From Neorhizobium alkalisoli (GTDB lineage Bacteria > Pseudomonadota > Alphaproteobacteria > Rhizobiales > Rhizobiaceae), in the NCBI RefSeq assembly GCF_002968635.1, contig NZ_PVBN01000005.1, forward strand, positions 248,001-312,000: a DNA stretch of 64,000 nucleotides, written 5' to 3'. This document shows, piece by piece, positions 34,572 to 43,630 of this stretch. Both the position numbers and the translations under genes were made by a program. The notes under the pieces were generated by a model. The model saw only the letters and a program-made list of their open reading frames with translations. It made no database searches and was not told the origin of the DNA. Every line of letters begins with the position of its first letter. Within the stretch, counting starts at the first letter, position 1.

Positions 34572-35828
34572 TCACTTGGCCGGCTTGTACCAGCTATCGA
34601 GGCCCTTCTGGGTTTCGGCGGCAGCTTGTTCCGGTGTCTGGGTGCCGTTGATCACGTTCGCGGAAACACGCCACATTTCCAGATCGAGGTTCGGCTGCCC
34701 ACGGCCGACGATCGCAGCACTCGGGCGGATCGTCGTCTTGCAGTTCTGGCGCCAGGATACGAATTCCTGGGCGAGACCATCCGTCATCTTCACCGGCTTG
34801 GAGTTGAGGCTGAAGAAGCCGGGCAGCGAGTTCGCGTAGAGTTCGGCGAATTCCGGTGAGGCTACCCAGGCGAGGAATTTCTTCGCGGCTTCCTGGTTCT
34901 TGCCCTTGGCGTTGAGGCCGAGGCCGATGTCGTTATGGTCGGAGATGTAGCAGGTATCGCCGGCCTTCTTCACCGGTGGCGGGAAAGCGCCCATCTCGAA
35001 GTCGGCCTGGGCCTTGAACGGCGCGATTTCCCAGGAACCCGCCGGATAGATTGCAGCGCGGCCGAGCGTGAAGAGGTTCTGGCTGTCGGGATAGGTCTGC
35101 GCTTCAAAACCGTCGCCGAGATAAGGCTTCCACTTCGCCAGCGCCTTGTAGGGCTCGACCCATTGCGCATCGGTGAGCTTTTCCTTGCCTGATATCAGCG
35201 CCTTGCGGCCTTCCTCGCCCTTCCAGTAGTTGGGGCCGATGTTGTAGTAGCCCATCGTCGCCGCTTCCCATTGGTCCTTGGTACCCATGGCGAGCGGGAT
35301 GTAGTTGCCGTCCTTCTTGAATTTCTCGAGCACGGCGAAGAACTCGTCCTCGGTCTTGGGGACCTTGACGCCGGCTTCCTCGAAGGCCTTCTTGTTGTAG
35401 ATGAAGCCATGGATGACGGAAGCCATCGGCACGCAGAAGCTCGTTTTGCCGTCGTCCGTGGTCCAAGCGGATTTCGCCACGTCGGAGAAGTTTTCCATGC
35501 CCGGCAGATCGCTCAGCGGAGCAAGCTGGCCCTTCTGGAACATTGCAAGCGAGAGGTCGAAGGGGCGGCAGGTGATGAGGTCTCCGGCAGTGCCGGCTTC
35601 GAGCTTGGCGTTGACCGCGGAATTATATTCCGTCGGTGCCATCGGCGCGAAACTTACCTTGATACCAGGGTTCTTCGCCTCGAACGCCGGAATGATCTTC
35701 TCCTGCCAGATCGCCAGGTCGTCGTTACGCCAGCTTTCGATCGTGAGCTGTGCATCCGCCGCGTGAACCAGGCCCGCAGGCGCGAGCACGGTCGTGGCGA
35801 AAAGCATGCCTTTCAATATGCGGGTCAT
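34572..35828 (-). CDS. Extracellular sugar-binding protein of ABC transporter (family 1)
   Basis: 418 residues with signal peptide MTRILKGMLFATTVLAPAGL..A. The mature start AQLTIESWRNDDLAIWQEKIIPAF and NPGIKVSF are typical of MalE-like binding proteins; PAGSWEIAPFKAQADFEMGAFP and QEAAKKFLAWVASPEFAELY follow. It captures the sugar in the periplasm for the two downstream permeases. Neighbouring murQ-like and nag genes point to an N-acetylated amino sugar or muropeptide-derived sugar. ATG follows GGGAGAACATC. Confidence 0.93.
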   Translation of the reverse strand: MTRILKGMLFATTVLAPAGLVHAADAQLTIESWRNDDLAIWQEKIIPAFEAKNPGIKVSFAPMAPTEYNSAVNAKLEAGTAGDLITCRPFDLSLAMFQKGQLAPLSDLPGMENFSDVAKSAWTTDDGKTSFCVPMASVIHGFIYNKKAFEEAGVKVPKTEDEFFAVLEKFKKDGNYIPLAMGTKDQWEAATMGYYNIGPNYWKGEEGRKALISGKEKLTDAQWVEPYKALAKWKPYLGDGFEAQTYPDSQNLFTLGRAAIYPAGSWEIAPFKAQADFEMGAFPPPVKKAGDTCYISDHNDIGLGLNAKGKNQEAAKKFLAWVASPEFAELYANSLPGFFSLNSKPVKMTDGLAQEFVSWRQNCKTTIRPSAAIVGRGQPNLDLEMWRVSANVINGTQTPEQAAAETQKGLDSWYKPAK

Positions 35829-35854
35829 GATGTTCTCCCTCTTTTTTTGCGCCT

Positions 35855-36769
35855 TCAGGCGCGCTTCATGGAACTCTTAGTTGCCTGCAGCTCGTCCAGC
35901 GCGACGCGCAGCACTTCGCCGGAACGGGCGAGCAGCGCCTTCGCCGCTTCCGTGCCGGAGGCGCCGGCAGCCAGCAGAACCGCGATCTTCACCGAACCTT
36001 GGGCAGATGCCATCCAGCTGCGCGCCTCCGCCACGTCGATGCCGGCGATTTCCGCCACCATACGCGCGGCCCGGGCACGCAGCTTCTCGTTATCAACGCG
36101 CAGATTGACCATGTGGCCGTCATGGACATGACCCAGCTTTACCGCGGCGAGCGTCGACAGCATGTTGAAAGCCATTTTCTGGGCGGTAGCGGCGCCCATG
36201 CGGGTCGAGCCGGCAACCACTTCCGGCGGCGTCTCAAGCAGGATCGCCACATCGGCTTTTCTGAACAGTTCGGCGCCGGCATTGTTGGCCATGGCAACAA
36301 GCCTGGCTCCGCGCTGATGAGCAAGATTGGCAACCGCGAGCGTGTAAGGGGTCGAACCGCTCACCGACGCGGCAAAAACGCAATCGCCTGGACCAATAAC
36401 CGCGGCGTCTTTCTCCGCAAGCACGACGTCGTCTTCCGGTGCGCCTTCCATGTCAACAAGGCTCGATATGCCACCGGCGAAGAGAAGCACGATCTGCTCG
36501 CGCGGGATGCCATAGGTGCCGGGCAGCTCAAGGGCATCCGCCATGGCCATCAGGCCGGAGCTGCCGGCGCCGGCGTAAACAAGCTTGCCTCCGGACCTCA
36601 ACGTCGACGCCACGACTTCCGCCGCTTGGGCAATGGCCGGTATGGCGTGATCAACGACCTTCGCCGCCTGCTGCTGACCAGTCGCCAGGAGCTGCAGGAT
36701 CTCGGCGGGCTGACGCATATCCAGCCCATCTGCCTTCCCATGCCTGGCTTCGGTGGCGCTATTGCTCAT
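35855..36769 (-). CDS. MurQ-like N-acetylmuramic acid 6-phosphate etherase (divergent)
   Basis: SIS-fold protein, 304 residues. MurQ removes D-lactate from MurNAc-6-P to give GlcNAc-6-P. The overall pattern is kept: GAGSSGLMAMADALELPGTYG (67-87) with the catalytic-type glutamate E81, VVAGSTRMGAATAQKMAFNML and MVNLRVDNEKL. Two arginines of the usual SGR motifs are replaced (SGL at 71-73, SGS in SVSGSTPY), so the substrate may differ from MurNAc-6-P. ATG 36769 follows GGAGAAACCGG. It is the first gene of the leftward ABC operon, diverging from the nag genes. Confidence 0.8.
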   Translation of the reverse strand: MSNSATEARHGKADGLDMRQPAEILQLLATGQQQAAKVVDHAIPAIAQAAEVVASTLRSGGKLVYAGAGSSGLMAMADALELPGTYGIPREQIVLLFAGGISSLVDMEGAPEDDVVLAEKDAAVIGPGDCVFAASVSGSTPYTLAVANLAHQRGARLVAMANNAGAELFRKADVAILLETPPEVVAGSTRMGAATAQKMAFNMLSTLAAVKLGHVHDGHMVNLRVDNEKLRARAARMVAEIAGIDVAEARSWMASAQGSVKIAVLLAAGASGTEAAKALLARSGEVLRVALDELQATKSSMKRA

Positions 36770-36797
36770 CCGGTTTCTCCCTCTGGCCAAAATGATG

Positions 36798-36811
36798 CCA
36801 AAAAAATACCA
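36798..36811 (-). promoter_or_regulatory. 14-bp operator-like motif in front of the murQ-like operon
   Basis: Read on the minus strand this is TGGTATTTTTTTGG, identical to the motif at 36940-36953 on the plus strand. It lies 29 bases before the murQ-like start. Its identical mirrored copy suggests one regulator, most simply the GntR/HutC protein encoded at 37858, controls both directions. Confidence 0.5.
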
Positions 36812-36939
36812 ATTGTCCAGAAGGAAAATTAACTTTTATGAAGAAAGGCGGATTGTATCGCCCAGATTTCGAAAAAATATCTTAAATTTCAAACTGAAAG
36901 CTCAAGCTATTTCAAAAAACTCAAATTGGCCTTGGTTAA

Positions 36940-36953
36940 TGGTATTTTTTTGG
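36940..36953 (+). promoter_or_regulatory. 14-bp operator-like motif in front of the nag operon
   Basis: TGGTATTTTTTTGG, 23 bases before ATG 36977, followed by TATTGTCA. It is the exact inverted copy of 36798-36811. The whole 36800-36960 interval is AT-rich and should contain both divergent promoters. Confidence 0.5.
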
Positions 36954-36976
36954 TATTGTCAGTTATGGAGGTGTTC

Positions 36977-37861
36977 ATGGGCGACTATTTTATCGGAATC
37001 GACGGAGGGGGAACGAGCTGCCGTGCGGCGTTGGCCAATGGGGCGGGCGAGATCGTCGGGCGCGGGAAAAGCGGCGCCTCCAATATTCTGACCGATCCCG
37101 ATACCGCGCTCAAGCATATTACGGATGCCGCACGCTTTGCGTTCGAGAATGCCGGACTTGTCCCTGATCTTGCATCCGCCGCCGCCACACTCGGCCTGGC
37201 CGGCAACAATGTCGGCGATGCGGTCAGCTATGTGCAGGCGCGTCTGCCCTTCAGGACGTCGGATATCGTCTCGGACGGCGTCATCGCATTGCAAGGCGCG
37301 ATCGGAGACGACGACGGCGCGATCGGCATTGTCGGCACAGGCACCGTTTACATCGCCCGGCATGAAGGAACGCTTCATTCGGTCGCCGGCTGGGGATTTC
37401 AGGTCAGCGATCTCGGCAGTGGCGCCCGCCTCGGCCACTTGGCTTTGCAGGAGAGCCTGCTTGCCTATGACCGGATCCACCCGATGACAGAGCTTTCGAA
37501 AGCGATCCTTGCCGAATTCGGCAACGATCCTGAAAATGTCGTCGCTTTCGCTCGGCTTGCAAAACCGGGCGACTTTGGCCGCCATACGCCCAAGGTATTC
37601 GAGTTCGCGCAGCGTGGCGACGAAGCGGCAATTCGCATCCTGAAAGCAGGAGCGGCGGACATAGACCAGGCACTCGATGCGGTGAGTTCCATCACCAAGG
37701 GAAGAGGCCGGCTTTGCCTGCTGGGCGGGCTGGCACCGCTTTATCCGCAGTATCTTGCGGAACGGCACCGGTTGCGATTGTCCGAACCGCTTGCGGATGC
37801 CCTGACCGGTGCAGTGGCCCTTGCCGTCAAGACCCATGGCCCAGCGGAGGTGCGCGTATGA
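36977..37861 (+). CDS. N-acetylglucosamine kinase, BadF/BadG/BcrA/BcrD ATPase family
   Basis: 294 residues of the ASKHA ATPase fold: phosphate-1 motif FIGIDGGGTSCRAAL at the N-terminus, GIVGTGTVYIA (phosphate 2), GWGFQVSDLGSGARLG and LCLLGGLAPLYPQYL (adenosine motif). These are the marks of GlcNAc/glucosamine kinases. It would phosphorylate the imported amino sugar to GlcNAc-6-P for NagA. ATG 36977 follows GGAGGTGTTC; ATG 36965 is also in frame. Its stop overlaps the regulator start (ATGA). Confidence 0.88.
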   Translation: MGDYFIGIDGGGTSCRAALANGAGEIVGRGKSGASNILTDPDTALKHITDAARFAFENAGLVPDLASAAATLGLAGNNVGDAVSYVQARLPFRTSDIVSDGVIALQGAIGDDDGAIGIVGTGTVYIARHEGTLHSVAGWGFQVSDLGSGARLGHLALQESLLAYDRIHPMTELSKAILAEFGNDPENVVAFARLAKPGDFGRHTPKVFEFAQRGDEAAIRILKAGAADIDQALDAVSSITKGRGRLCLLGGLAPLYPQYLAERHRLRLSEPLADALTGAVALAVKTHGPAEVRV

Positions 37862-38622
37862 ACGATACGCTTGCCGCGATCCTTCCGCTCGATGGACTGC
37901 AATCGGCCGGCACCGGGCCGCTCTACATGAAGCTGCGGCAAAGTCTGGAAGACGCGATCCGTACCGGCAGGCTCGGGCATGGAGACGCGCTGCCGGCCGA
38001 ACGCGACCTTGCGGACTATGCCAATGTCAGTCGCGTCACCGTCCGCAAGGCCGTGGACGACCTCGTCAAGGACGGATTGCTCACCCGCAAACACGGCTCA
38101 GGGACATTCGTGGTCAAGCCGCTTTCGCGTGTCGAACAGCCGTTGACCCGGCTTACGTCGTTCACGGAGGACATGGCGCGGCGAGGTTTTGTAACGAAGT
38201 CGGAATGGCTGGAGCGCGGACTGTTTCATCCTTCCCCCGAAGAAATGATGATGCTTGGCCTGGCGCCGGGAACCAAGGTCGCCCGTCTCGGCCGTCTTCG
38301 CATTGCGGACGACATGCCGCTTGCCATCGAGCGCGCGAGTATTTCGGTGGAGTTCCTGCCGGACCCTTCTGCCGTCACCAGCTCTCTTTACGCGGAGCTG
38401 GAAAAGAAAAACGCCCGACCCGTGCGGGCCATTCAGCGAATATCCGCCTGCAATATGAAAGATCCGGATGCAGGGCTGCTGGCGGTGCCGATCGGAGCGG
38501 CAGGCCTGTCGATCGAGCGCGTTTCCTATCTGGCGTCCGGCCGCGTCGTCGAGCTGACGCGCTCTCTTTATCGCGGCGATGCCTATGATTTCGTGGCCGA
38601 GCTTTCGCTTGGCGAACAATGA
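37858..38622 (+). CDS. GntR family transcriptional regulator (HutC/NagR subfamily)
   Basis: 254 residues. N-terminal winged helix (LYMKLRQSLEDAIRTGRL; LPAERDLADYANVSRVTVRK; GLLTRKHGSGTFV) and a C-terminal UTRA effector domain (LTSFTEDMARRGF; YDFVAELSLG). UTRA members sense phosphorylated sugars such as GlcNAc-6-P or GlcN-6-P. It is embedded in the nag operon, so it most likely represses both this operon and the divergent murQ-like/ABC operon through the 14-bp motifs between them. Confidence 0.93.
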   Translation: MNDTLAAILPLDGLQSAGTGPLYMKLRQSLEDAIRTGRLGHGDALPAERDLADYANVSRVTVRKAVDDLVKDGLLTRKHGSGTFVVKPLSRVEQPLTRLTSFTEDMARRGFVTKSEWLERGLFHPSPEEMMMLGLAPGTKVARLGRLRIADDMPLAIERASISVEFLPDPSAVTSSLYAELEKKNARPVRAIQRISACNMKDPDAGLLAVPIGAAGLSIERVSYLASGRVVELTRSLYRGDAYDFVAELSLGEQ

Positions 38623-38635
38623 CGTTGAGGACGAG

Positions 38636-39661
38636 ATGATGCAGACTCACATGCGCAAGGAGATCAACGAGATACCGGAGGCCGTTGCGCGTCTGCTCGA
38701 CCTGTCGAAATCCGAACTTGCCGCAGCAGGTCGTGCGCTTCGCGAGAAAGATCCGGCTTTCCTGATCACGATCGCCCGCGGCTCCTCCGATCATGCGGCC
38801 ACCTTCATCAAATATGCCGTCGAACTCACGACCGGCAGACCCGTCGCTTCGCTCGGCCCCTCGCTTGCGTCCATCTATGGCGCCAAGCTCAAGCTCGGCG
38901 GCGGAGCGGCAATCGCCATTTCCCAATCGGGCAAGAGCCCCGATATCGTGGCGATGGCGGAAGCCGCAACCAAGTCCGGCGCGGTGACGATCGCGCTTAC
39001 GAACACGCTGCCTTCGCCGATCGCCAGCGCCTCTGCCCATGCCGTGAACATCAATGCGGGGCCGGAGCTTGCGGTCGCCGCGACGAAGTCCTTCGTCAAC
39101 TCCATCGTCGCGGGTCTGGTTTTGCTTTCCGAATGGGTGGGCGACGAGAGCCTGAAGGCGGCGATCGGCAATCTGCCGTCGCATTTCGAAACTGCGGTCA
39201 AGCTCGACTGGAATGAGCTTGCACGGGAACTCGGCGAGGCGGACTCCCTCTACATGCTGGGCCGCGGTCCGGCGCTTGCGATCGCCAGCGAAGCCGCACT
39301 GAAGTTCAAGGAGACCTCCAACATGCATGCGGAAGCCTATTCCGCGGCAGAAGTCCTGCATGGACCGGTCGCCTTGGTCGAAAAGCGGTTTCCCGTCGTA
39401 ACCTTTGCAGCGCGCGATGCCGCTGAAGCCTCGGCGGTCGAGATTGCCGACGGCCTGGCCGACAAGGGCGCGCTTGCCTTCGCCACGTCCGGCAAGGTGA
39501 CGAAAGCGAGACAGCTGCCGTTTGTCGCGACGGGCCATCCCCTGACCGATGCGCTTGCCCTGATCCTGCCTTTCTACGGTTTCGTAGAGGCTTGGTCGCG
39601 CGCCAAAGGTTTCAATCCGGATGCGCCTGTTGCACTCAAGAAAGTGACCGAGACATTATGA
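38636..39661 (+). CDS. SIS-domain glucosamine-6-phosphate deaminase (NagB-II type)
   Basis: 341 residues with two SIS domains like the isomerase half of GlmS, but without the glutaminase domain: ITIARGSSDHAATFIKY, AIAISQSGKSPDIVAM, AATKSFVNSIVAGLVLL, and LGRGPALAIASEAALKFKE with HAEAYSAAEVLHGP. In nag operons this type converts GlcN-6-P to fructose-6-P plus ammonia in place of classical NagB. ATG 38636 is preceded by GAGGACGAG; further ATGs at 38639 and 38651 are possible. It overlaps nagA by 4 nt. Confidence 0.9.
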   Translation: MMQTHMRKEINEIPEAVARLLDLSKSELAAAGRALREKDPAFLITIARGSSDHAATFIKYAVELTTGRPVASLGPSLASIYGAKLKLGGGAAIAISQSGKSPDIVAMAEAATKSGAVTIALTNTLPSPIASASAHAVNINAGPELAVAATKSFVNSIVAGLVLLSEWVGDESLKAAIGNLPSHFETAVKLDWNELARELGEADSLYMLGRGPALAIASEAALKFKETSNMHAEAYSAAEVLHGPVALVEKRFPVVTFAARDAAEASAVEIADGLADKGALAFATSGKVTKARQLPFVATGHPLTDALALILPFYGFVEAWSRAKGFNPDAPVALKKVTETL

Positions 39662-40821
39662 CGACACGCAAGGCCATCACTGGCGCCCGCATTTTCGACG
39701 GCACCATCTGGCATGAGGGTGCCGCGCTCGTCATCGCCAGCGGCAAGATCGAATCGGTGCTGCCGGCAGCGCATCTGCCATCGGACATGGAAATCATCGA
39801 TGCCGGAGGCGGGCTGGTCGTACCTGGCTTCATCGACCTTCAGGTCAATGGCGGCGGCGGGGTGTTGCTGAACGAGGAGCCGACGGCGGAAGGCATCAGG
39901 CAGATCTGCGCGGCTCATGCGAAGTTCGGCACCACAGCGCTGTTGCCGACGCTGATCACCGACACGCCGGAAATCACCGCCAGGACGGTTGCGGCCGGCA
40001 AGCTGGCGAAGGCTGCGGACATCCCCGGATTCCTCGGCCTGCATCTGGAGGGCCCGCATCTATCGGTGGCGCGCAAGGGCGCTCACGACCCGAGGCTGAT
40101 CAGACCGATGGAAGAAAAGGATATCGAACTCATCCTGACCTGCCAGGGGAAGTTCGAGGCGATGATGATCACCATCGCGCCGGAAAACGTGACTGTCGAC
40201 CAGGCGGGGCGCCTGGCGCAAGCCGGCTTCACCGTCAGCCTCGGCCACACGGAGACAAGCTACGAAACTGCGAGAGCCTATGCAGAAGCAGGCGCGCGGA
40301 CGGTGACGCATCTTTTCAACGCGATGAGCTCACTTGGTCACCGGGAGCCGGGTCTTGTCGGAGCCGCGCTGGACACCGGCACGCTGCATGCGGGGCTGAT
40401 TGCCGATGGCATTCATGTGCACCCTGCTTCGATGCAGGTTGCCCTGAACGCCAAGACCGGGCCTGGAAAGGTCTTCATCGTTACAGATGCCATGTCCACG
40501 ATCGGAACGGAGCTGGAGAGCTTTACCCTGAACGGCCGGAAAATCCTGCGTCGGGACGGCCGCCTGACGCTCGCCGACGGAACGCTCGCCGGTGCAGATA
40601 TCGACATGATCTCTTCCGTGCGTTTCGTACACCGGACCCTTGGCCTGCCCCTCGAGGAGGCGCTCAGAATGGCTTCGGCCTATCCCGCGGAAGCCGTTCG
40701 GATCGCGGACCGAAAAGGATCGTTGAAGACAGGTTTTGATGCTGACTTCGTGATCCTCACGGATGATCTCGGCATGAAGAGCACCTGGATCGGAGGCAAC
40801 AAGCTGTATCAAAACTACTAG
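39658..40821 (+). CDS. nagA: N-acetylglucosamine-6-phosphate deacetylase
   Basis: 387 residues, amidohydrolase fold. Motifs are VVPGFIDLQVNGGGGV, LGLHLEGPHLS (metal-binding Glu), SLGHTETSYETA (His), VTHLFNAMSSLGHREPGLVG, LIADGIHVHPAS and FIVTDAMSTIG (catalytic Asp). It removes acetate from GlcNAc-6-P to give GlcN-6-P for the SIS deaminase. Last gene of the rightward operon; its TAG overlaps the stop of the convergent histidine kinase. Confidence 0.96.
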   Translation: MTTRKAITGARIFDGTIWHEGAALVIASGKIESVLPAAHLPSDMEIIDAGGGLVVPGFIDLQVNGGGGVLLNEEPTAEGIRQICAAHAKFGTTALLPTLITDTPEITARTVAAGKLAKAADIPGFLGLHLEGPHLSVARKGAHDPRLIRPMEEKDIELILTCQGKFEAMMITIAPENVTVDQAGRLAQAGFTVSLGHTETSYETARAYAEAGARTVTHLFNAMSSLGHREPGLVGAALDTGTLHAGLIADGIHVHPASMQVALNAKTGPGKVFIVTDAMSTIGTELESFTLNGRKILRRDGRLTLADGTLAGADIDMISSVRFVHRTLGLPLEEALRMASAYPAEAVRIADRKGSLKTGFDADFVILTDDLGMKSTWIGGNKLYQNY

Positions 40822-42197
40822 CCGGCTACCGGAATAGCGATCTGCACTTTCAAGCCCTTGCCTTCGCGGCCTTGTGCGAGAGCCAATGCAGCGCCGTGGA
40901 GGCGGGCGATCTCTTCCACGATCGGCAGACCGAGGCCTGTGCCGGATTTTTCCGTCCCGCCGCGTTCGAAGCGTTTCAACGCTTGGGCCTGCTTCTCCGG
41001 AGGGATGCCGGGACCGTTGTCCTCCACCTCCAGCATGGCGACGTTATCCTCCTGCTTGACGCGAACCGTCACCTCGGCGCCGGCGCCGGCATAGAGCAGC
41101 GCGTTGCCGATCAGGTTCTTCAGGAGTTCACCGATCAGCAGCGGCTCGCCGACAACCGTGACATCCCCCTCGCCCTCAAAACCCAGGTCGATGCCGGCCT
41201 CCGCGGCGAAGGGCACATGGTCGGCCGTCACCCCTTGTGCCAAGGCAGCCAGGTCGATCTCCTGCATCGAGGCCGACCGCCTTGTCGCATCGATCCTCGC
41301 CATCAGCAGAAGCTGCGCCAGGATACGTTCCGCATCGGCAACGGCTTCGTCCGCCTTGCGGGTGGCCTCCTTGGCTACGTCTATATCCGTGGCGCGGCCG
41401 GCAAGCGCCAGCTGAGTGCGGATGATGGCGAGCGGCGTGCGCAGCTGATGGCTCGCATTGCCGGTGAAATGCCGGAGCGCATCCAACGCTCCCTCAAGCC
41501 GCACCATGAAGGAGTTGACGGTATCCACAAGTCCCTGCACTTCATTCGGCACACGTTCGCTGATCGGATGGAGATCGTCCGGGCTGCGTTCGGCGATCGC
41601 CTCGCTGAAACGGTAGAGCGGGCGCAGCGACAGCGTCACTGCCACCCAAACGATCACCGCGGCGCCAGCAATCATGAAAAGCAGGCGCAAGGCCGACCGG
41701 ATGAGGATCGTCCGCGTCAGCTGCTGCCGGGCGATGGTGGTTTCGGCGACGGTGACGATGAAGGGCACCGAATTGATGCCTGTCGAGGCGGAGCGCGCAA
41801 GCGCCGCAACACGGATCGGCTCGCCGCGAAAGGTGGCATTCTCGAATGCGGCGGCCTGTCCCTCGCGACGCGGTATCGACGGGAGATTCTGGTAGCCGGT
41901 GATGAATGTTCCAGGCGGCCCGTCAACGCGGTAGAAAACCCGGTCCTGTGCGGCCGAGGTGAGCATCTCGAGCGCGACATAGGGAATGTCGACTTCAAGC
42001 GATCCGTCTTCGGCGACGATCACCCGTTCCGCGATGGCGAGTGCCGAGCCGGCAAGAACACGGTCGGAGACCTCGTTGGCCGTATCGACCGCTTCGTCCC
42101 AGGTATCGATCATGGCGGCCGTGCCGATCACGGCAGTGGCAAGCAGAAGCCAGGCGAGCAGCCGGCGCCGAAGCGAATAAGCACTGGCCGGTGTCAT
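40818..42197 (-). CDS. Sensor histidine kinase, TctE-like
   Basis: 459 residues: membrane helix near 11-30, periplasmic sensor region (about 31-165), second helix (RLLFMIAGAAVIVWVAVTL), HAMP, phospho-acceptor His250 in NASHQLRTPLAIIRTQLAL, and catalytic domain with LLKNLIGNALLYA (N box), VEDNGPGIPPE (G1) and GTGLGLPIVEEIA (G2). The TctE type governs tricarboxylate uptake, in keeping with tctCBA 2.7 kb away. It overlaps the response regulator gene by 4 nt. Confidence 0.93.
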   Translation of the reverse strand: MTPASAYSLRRRLLAWLLLATAVIGTAAMIDTWDEAVDTANEVSDRVLAGSALAIAERVIVAEDGSLEVDIPYVALEMLTSAAQDRVFYRVDGPPGTFITGYQNLPSIPRREGQAAAFENATFRGEPIRVAALARSASTGINSVPFIVTVAETTIARQQLTRTILIRSALRLLFMIAGAAVIVWVAVTLSLRPLYRFSEAIAERSPDDLHPISERVPNEVQGLVDTVNSFMVRLEGALDALRHFTGNASHQLRTPLAIIRTQLALAGRATDIDVAKEATRKADEAVADAERILAQLLLMARIDATRRSASMQEIDLAALAQGVTADHVPFAAEAGIDLGFEGEGDVTVVGEPLLIGELLKNLIGNALLYAGAGAEVTVRVKQEDNVAMLEVEDNGPGIPPEKQAQALKRFERGGTEKSGTGLGLPIVEEIARLHGAALALAQGREGKGLKVQIAIPVAG

Positions 42198-42871
42198 GAG
42201 CCCGTCGCCAGGGTTTCGAGATAATATCCAATGCCGCGAGCGGTCTTGACCGTCAGCCCGTACGGCGCGAGACGGCGGCGCAAGCGGCTTACATATTGCT
42301 CGATGGCGTTGGCCGACAGATCGTCGTCGAACCCGCTCAACGAACCGATGATCGCATCCTTGGAGACCACTTTACCGGCGCGCAGGAACAGGAGCTCCAG
42401 GAGTGCTACCTCCCGGGCCGGGATATCGAGCGGTACGCCCTGGCTGGAGAAGGTCCGGGACGTGAGATCGAAGGTAATGCCGCCATAATTGACGATCGAG
42501 CTTCTCAAGCCCGCTTGCCGGCGCAAGAGCACCCGGATGCGCGCCTCGAACTCGGAGATGTCGAAAGGCTTGATCATGTAGTCGTCGGCACCGAGATCGA
42601 GGCCCCGCACCCGCTCCTCGGGCGTCCCGCGAGCGGTCAGGATCATCACCGCGGCCTTGTTCGCGCGTGCGCGCATGGCGCGCAGCACGTCGAGCCCGTC
42701 CATTTCCGGCAGGTTCAGGTCAAGGATCACCAGATCATAGGTTTCGGCTGCGGCGACGGCCTCCGCGGAAGCTCCGTCAGCCACCGCATCGACCGCATAA
42801 CCGCTGCTTCGCAGGATCGCCGACAGCCCTTCGGCCAGCGCCTGATTATCCTCGACCAGAAGAATGCGCAC
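42194..42871 (-). CDS. Response regulator, OmpR/PhoB family (TctD-like)
   Basis: 225 residues: receiver domain with phospho-acceptor D51 in VILDLNLPEMDG, conserved T (MILTARG) and K (DDYMIKPFD), then a winged-helix output domain (ALLELLFLRAGKVVSKDAII; NAIEQYVSRLRRRL). Start GTG 42871 follows GGGGGGATTTC. First gene of a two-gene operon with the sensor kinase. Likely activates the tctCBA genes; binding sites were not certain. Confidence 0.94.
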   Translation of the reverse strand: MRILLVEDNQALAEGLSAILRSSGYAVDAVADGASAEAVAAAETYDLVILDLNLPEMDGLDVLRAMRARANKAAVMILTARGTPEERVRGLDLGADDYMIKPFDISEFEARIRVLLRRQAGLRSSIVNYGGITFDLTSRTFSSQGVPLDIPAREVALLELLFLRAGKVVSKDAIIGSLSGFDDDLSANAIEQYVSRLRRRLAPYGLTVKTARGIGYYLETLATGS

Positions 42872-42940
42872 GAAATCCCCCCACTTCAGAGCGCGATTAT
42901 AAACGCGGAAGCGAGGATGTCACGGAGGTGCTTGAAGCGC

Positions 42941-43450
42941 TTACTGCGACCGCCCGATATAATCCATCTTGCCGATCGGTGCGCCCTTGTGGCGAAGGAT
43001 CGCGTAGGCCGTCGTCACATGGAAATAGAAATTCGGAACCGCAAAGCCGAGAACATAATTTCTCGCCGTGAAGGTCGTGGAACCGCTTCGCGTCTTTAGG
43101 ACCACTTCCGCCTCATCGCGACCTTCCATGCTGGCCGGGTCGACACTTTTCAAAAAAGCTACCGTTTTTTCAATACGGGCATGCAGATCCGCGAAGGTCA
43201 ATTCGTTATCGGCCATGGGTATGTTTTCCAACTGGGCCACACGAACGGGCACGAATTTGGCCGTATCGCTTGCCCGCTGAATTTGGGCAGGGAGCGAATA
43301 CATGTCTTCGATCAGCCGTGCCTCCAGCAATTCCTTGTGTGCAATGCCCTTCTCATTGGCGAACGTCTCCGCTTTCTTGAGAATATCTGTCAGATTGCCG
43401 AAGGCGCGAATGAAGACGGGCACCGAAATATCGTAGAGCGAAAGCGACAT
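42941..43450 (-). CDS. DUF1993 family protein
   Basis: 169 residues, soluble, mostly helical: LYDISVPVFIRAFGNLTDIL, EARLIEDMYSLPAQIQRASD, and NYVLGFAVPNFYFHVTTAYAIL with the histidine usual in this DinB-like fold. Such proteins are widespread in proteobacteria with no assigned role. It lies 69 bases upstream of the response regulator gene on the same strand and may be co-transcribed. ATG 43450 follows AAGGTCAGATCC. Confidence 0.88.
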   Translation of the reverse strand: MSLSLYDISVPVFIRAFGNLTDILKKAETFANEKGIAHKELLEARLIEDMYSLPAQIQRASDTAKFVPVRVAQLENIPMADNELTFADLHARIEKTVAFLKSVDPASMEGRDEAEVVLKTRSGSTTFTARNYVLGFAVPNFYFHVTTAYAILRHKGAPIGKMDYIGRSQ

Positions 43451-43630
43451 GGATCTGACCTTATTGAACTAATTGCGTTGCACTGCCGGAAGGCGGAAAA
43501 GACCGACCAAACGTAAGGATGTCCGATCGTAAAACAAGCGGATGAGAAATGCATTCGGATGACCGTGACGGGAATGCCACGTGCCTGCCGCCGCCTTGTC
43601 CGCGCGCCATCGGTGAGGCATTGTTGATGC

